Below, piece by piece: positions 4,839 through 6,918 of a stretch of 6,918 bases of DNA (the stretch's first letter is position 1; every line of letters begins with the position of its first letter). Origin of the DNA: Acidobacteriota bacterium (GTDB lineage Bacteria; Acidobacteriota; Vicinamibacteria; Vicinamibacterales; UBA2999). The DNA lies in contig CANIAI010000123.1 of the NCBI GenBank assembly GCA_947465275.1, forward strand, positions 1-6,918, read 5' to 3'. A program made the translations under genes and the position numbers. The notes below the pieces were generated by a model, which was not told the origin of the DNA, did no database searches, and was given only the letters and a program-made list of their open reading frames with translations.

Positions 4839-6377
4839 ATGGCGTCGAGGTCACTTCGTCTCACCCTGTGCGTGGCGGCCGGCATCGCCGCGTGCACGCT
4901 CGGACTGCGCGCGCAGAAGGTGTCCAACACCGACGCGGAGGTGCAGTACCAACTGGGCGTTCTCCTCAGCGGCGAGACCCGGTACGAACTGGCGGTGGAC
5001 GCGTTCGACCGCGCCACCCGCGCCGATGATCCCGACCTCGTCAACCGCGCCCGCAACGGAAAGATCCAGGCGGCGATGCGCACCGCGCAGTTCGCCCTGG
5101 CGCGCCAGGAAGCCGAGCGCCTGCGCGTCGATGCCCCCCTCGACGTCGACGCCCGCACCCTCCACGCCGACACGTTGTGGGCGGCCGGCCTGTTCGATGA
5201 GTCGGAGGCGCTCTACCGCGATGTCCTGAAGGAGGCGCCGAACGCCTCACGCGCCCGGTTCGGGAGCGCACGGGCGCTCGCCACGCGCAGCCATCTCGAC
5301 GACGCCCTCGCCGAGGCGATGACGGCGGTCTCCCTGGCGCCCCGCGACGGCGAGATTCACGCCGAACTCGGCTCCATCTACGAACGGCTGCACCGCTTCG
5401 ATGATGCCGCGGCCTCGTACACGAACTACATCAACCTGCTGCCCAACAAGGACCACAGCGACAAGGCGGCGTGGGCGCGCGCGCAGGTGAAGTTCCTGCA
5501 GGCGTTCGAGGGCCGCGTGCCGGTCGAGGTGCAACCGGCCGCCGCGGCGAGGCTCCACACCGTGCCGTTCAAGCTCGTGCGCGACAAGATCGTCGTGCAG
5601 GCGCGGATCAACGGTGGGCCGCTGCAGGACTTCATCCTCGACACCGGGTCCGAGGAAACGGTGGTCTCGCGCGAGGTCGCCGAGAAGCGCGGCGTGAAGC
5701 CGATCACCTACACCCTCAGCGCCGGCGTCGGGGAAGTGGGACTCCGGGGACTGCAGCTGGCACGCGTCGATCGGCTCGAGATCGGCGACCTCGAGGTGCG
5801 CAACCTGCCGGTGCTGATCAAGAACCCGGCGCTGCAGGGGATTCCGCGTCGTGAAGGCGAGAGCTTCTCGCCGCTGTCGCTCGGCATGTCGATGGTCATC
5901 GACTACCAGCGGCAGATGCTCACGATCGGGCGGACGCTCCCGACCGACGACACCGACATCCGCCTGCCGATGCGCATCCACCGACTGGCCATGGTGCGCG
6001 GCCTGGTCAACTCGACGCAGCCGGCGTATTTCGTGGTCGATACCGGCGGACAGGTGATCTCGATCAGCACCGACACGGCGGCCGACCTCAAGCTGCCCGA
6101 TGAGAGTGTCCGGCGGATTCCGCTCAAGGTCTACGGCACGTCTGGCTGGGATCGCGACGCATTCCTGCTGCCGGGCCAGAACCTCGACTTCGAGCGCATC
6201 ACGTACCGCAACCTGCCGCTCGTGGTGCTGAACCTGCGCGCCCCGAGCGCCCTGCTCGGGTTCCGGGTCGGCGGCATCGTCGGGCACAAGTTCCTGGCGA
6301 ACTATCGCGTGTCGATGGACCTCGTCCGCAGCGAACTGCGCCTGCACCGCATCGAGGGCGCGCCCCGGGCGGAGTAG
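4839..6377 (+). CDS. Exported TPR protein with two retropepsin-like aspartic protease domains
   Basis: The 512-aa product starts with a signal sequence: basic N-terminus, hydrophobic core at about residues 8-19, then either a lipobox (IAAC, C19) or a type I site after LRA (A25). Residues about 33-204 form roughly four tetratricopeptide repeats, for example at 33-62, 102-135, 136-169 and 171-204, suited to protein binding. Two aspartic protease-like domains follow. The first has ILDTGS with D268 and ends in SLGMSMVIDY; the second has VVDTGG with D401 and ends in IVGHKFLANYRVSMDL. Each therefore has the catalytic DTG and the later hydrophobic-Gly motif of the retropepsin fold. Retropepsins act as dimers, so two domains in one chain could form a complete active site; this is inferred. 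Substrates are unknown, and the domains may be non-proteolytic. GAGGGGAG (4826-4833) lies 5 bases before the ATG. Third positions are strongly GC, like the other genes. Confidence 0.85.
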   Translation: MASRSLRLTLCVAAGIAACTLGLRAQKVSNTDAEVQYQLGVLLSGETRYELAVDAFDRATRADDPDLVNRARNGKIQAAMRTAQFALARQEAERLRVDAPLDVDARTLHADTLWAAGLFDESEALYRDVLKEAPNASRARFGSARALATRSHLDDALAEAMTAVSLAPRDGEIHAELGSIYERLHRFDDAAASYTNYINLLPNKDHSDKAAWARAQVKFLQAFEGRVPVEVQPAAAARLHTVPFKLVRDKIVVQARINGGPLQDFILDTGSEETVVSREVAEKRGVKPITYTLSAGVGEVGLRGLQLARVDRLEIGDLEVRNLPVLIKNPALQGIPRREGESFSPLSLGMSMVIDYQRQMLTIGRTLPTDDTDIRLPMRIHRLAMVRGLVNSTQPAYFVVDTGGQVISISTDTAADLKLPDESVRRIPLKVYGTSGWDRDAFLLPGQNLDFERITYRNLPLVVLNLRAPSALLGFRVGGIVGHKFLANYRVSMDLVRSELRLHRIEGAPRAE

Positions 6378-6522
6378 AGCACCTCAGGCCCGGGCGGGGG
6401 CGGCCCGCCTGGCCATCCAGACGCCACCCGGCGGCCTGGCACAAGCCCCCTCGACGCGGCCAGCGGCGCGCCCCAGTGGAGCGTCCGAACGGCGCGCACG
6501 TCGCGCTTCGGGCCTCGCGGTG
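6378..6522. other. Non-coding GC-rich spacer after the TPR/protease gene
   Basis: No frame here has a supported start, ribosome binding site or recognisable protein. It holds a GC-rich hairpin near its start (6385-6411) and two copies of GCCTGGC (6407-6413 and 6434-6440). Confidence 0.5.
6385..6411 (+). terminator. Weak candidate terminator hairpin of the TPR/protease gene
   Basis: CAGG (6385-6388) pairs with CCTG (6408-6411) and CGGGC (6391-6395) with GCCCG (6403-6407), leaving a two-base bulge and a 7-base G-rich loop. It begins 8 bases past the stop codon, but no T-run follows, so Rho-independent termination is uncertain. Confidence 0.3.
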
Positions 6523-6711
6523 CGCGTCAGAGGCCTCGACTTCCGTGTCAGACCCCTCACAATCCGTTCAGGACCCCTCGAGATCCGTGTAGAGGGGCTC
6601 GAAGTCCATTTTCGCGGGCAACTTCTGCTCGCGGACCCCCTCGCGGCACAGGGTTTGACGAGTCAACTGCTCGTGGAGGGGGTGAAGATTCGTCTCGAGG
6701 GGCACGATGCA
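6523..6711. repeat. Degenerate 21-base tandem repeat array (about nine units, four clear)
   Basis: Successive 21-base units begin at 6523, 6544, 6565 and 6586. Neighbouring units share 12 to 14 of 21 bases, with a common opening CG(T/C), a core GACCCCTC or GAGGGGCTC, and an ending (A/T)TC or GTC. GACCCCTC recurs exactly 21 bases apart (6551-6558 and 6572-6579). After 6607 the units decay, but 6628, 6670 and 6691 still open with C-T-C or CGTCTC and hold GACCCC or GAGGGG cores. Because 21 is a multiple of three, the plus frame from 6520 reads heptads such as VRGLDFR, VRPLTIR, SGPLEIR, VEGLEVH and, later, VEGVKIR. That frame has no ribosome binding site and weak third-position GC (about 42 of its first 67 codons), so it is described as a repeat, not a gene. 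Confidence 0.6.
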
Positions 6712-6918
6712 CAATCAAAACGCCGGATGCACATTCCTTTCGTGCGGATGTTCATGTCTGGCATGGCGAGATCCGATTCGAGGCCGCTCGCCACCAGTTC
6801 CACGCGCTCCCGCCCGACCGCCAGCGCAGTCTTCATGCACCCGATCACGAATTCATGCACCGGGGGCGTGCGCCGCGCGCCGGTCCCGGGCCGCTGACAA
6901 GGGCGGGCGCGGACGGTC
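6663..6918 (-). CDS. Doubtful minus-strand open frame running off the window end (partial)
   Basis: This frame is open from the window edge at 6917 to a TGA at 6663, 84 sense codons, about 65 of which end in G or C. Its middle reads RERVELVASGLESDL. No family is recognised, and the last 20 codons, which run into the repeat array, lose the GC bias. It could be the 3' end of a gene lying mostly outside the window, a decayed gene, or a chance frame in GC-rich DNA. An internal start would be the GTG at 6860 or the ATG at 6836, neither with a clear ribosome binding site. Confidence 0.2.
   Translation of the reverse strand, partial: TVRARPCQRPGTGARRTPPVHEFVIGCMKTALAVGRERVELVASGLESDLAMPDMNIRTKGMCIRRFDCASCPSRRIFTPSTSS
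6707..6861. repeat. Two pairs of ATGCAC motifs, each pair spaced 20 bases
   Basis: ATGCAC occurs at 6707, 6727, 6835 and 6855. The first pair sits in GATGCACAATC and GATGCACATTC (10 of 11 bases equal); the second pair shares TTCATGCACC (6832-6841 and 6852-6861). The interval is exactly 20 bases in both pairs. The function is unknown. Confidence 0.4.

Noticed and set aside
4457..5173. Minus-strand open frame opposite the ferredoxin and the TPR gene
   Set aside because: It runs antisense to two supported genes and has no protein features of its own.
5247..6347. Minus-strand 366-codon open frame opposite the TPR/protease gene
   Set aside because: Shadow frame; the plus strand has a signal peptide, TPRs, two DTG motifs and a good ribosome binding site.
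6523..6711. CRISPR array
   Set aside because: The units are contiguous and degenerate with no unique spacers, and no cas gene is nearby.
6520..6897. Plus-strand 125-codon open frame from a GTG, containing the heptad pattern
   Set aside because: No ribosome binding site, weak GC bias at third positions in its first half, no recognisable domain, and the pattern is explained by the 21-base DNA repeat. Kept as a repeat rather than a gene.

Overview
The window is GC-rich and gene-dense, with strongly GC-biased third codon positions in its real genes. Protein style (an actinobacterial/acidobacterial Sdh1-like succinate dehydrogenase, a small His/Cys-rich cupredoxin lipoprotein, an exported TPR plus double retropepsin protein) suggests an Acidobacteriota chromosome, perhaps Vicinamibacteria. 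This assignment is an inference from remembered families; no marker gene is present.

Layout: (1) Positions 1-2673, plus strand: the tail of an upstream reading frame (probably the succinate dehydrogenase membrane anchor), then sdhA and sdhB, forming an sdhC-A-B-type operon for respiratory complex II. (2) 2674-2802: a convergent intergenic gap with a strong 15-bp hairpin that can stop transcripts from both sides. (3) 2803-3702, minus strand: lipA, lipoyl synthase, apparently transcribed alone. (4) 3728-3780: a textbook Rho-independent terminator on the minus strand, closing (5) 3831-4247, a minus-strand exported cupredoxin-like protein. (6) 4248-4522: a divergent regulatory region with a 12-bp perfect palindrome, two TTACG-N5-CGTAA palindromes and a good -10 box. 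(7) 4523-4783, plus strand: a 7Fe FdxA-type ferredoxin, followed after 55 bases by (8) 4839-6377, an exported TPR protein with two retropepsin-like aspartic protease domains. (9) 6378-6918: no convincing gene, but a degenerate 21-base tandem repeat (about 6523-6711) and two pairs of ATGCAC motifs.

Functionally, complex II links the TCA cycle to the quinone pool, and LipA makes the lipoyl cofactor used by pyruvate and 2-oxoglutarate dehydrogenases, so both belong to central oxidative metabolism. The ferredoxin is a low-potential electron carrier and the cupredoxin probably an envelope copper or electron-transfer protein. Nothing in the sequence ties the TPR/protease to the ferredoxin beyond possible co-transcription.

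I do not see a clear new defence or mobile system. The best candidates for undescribed biology are the 21-base repeat array, the twin palindromes upstream of the ferredoxin, and a possible leaderless lipA transcript starting just after a neighbour's terminator.
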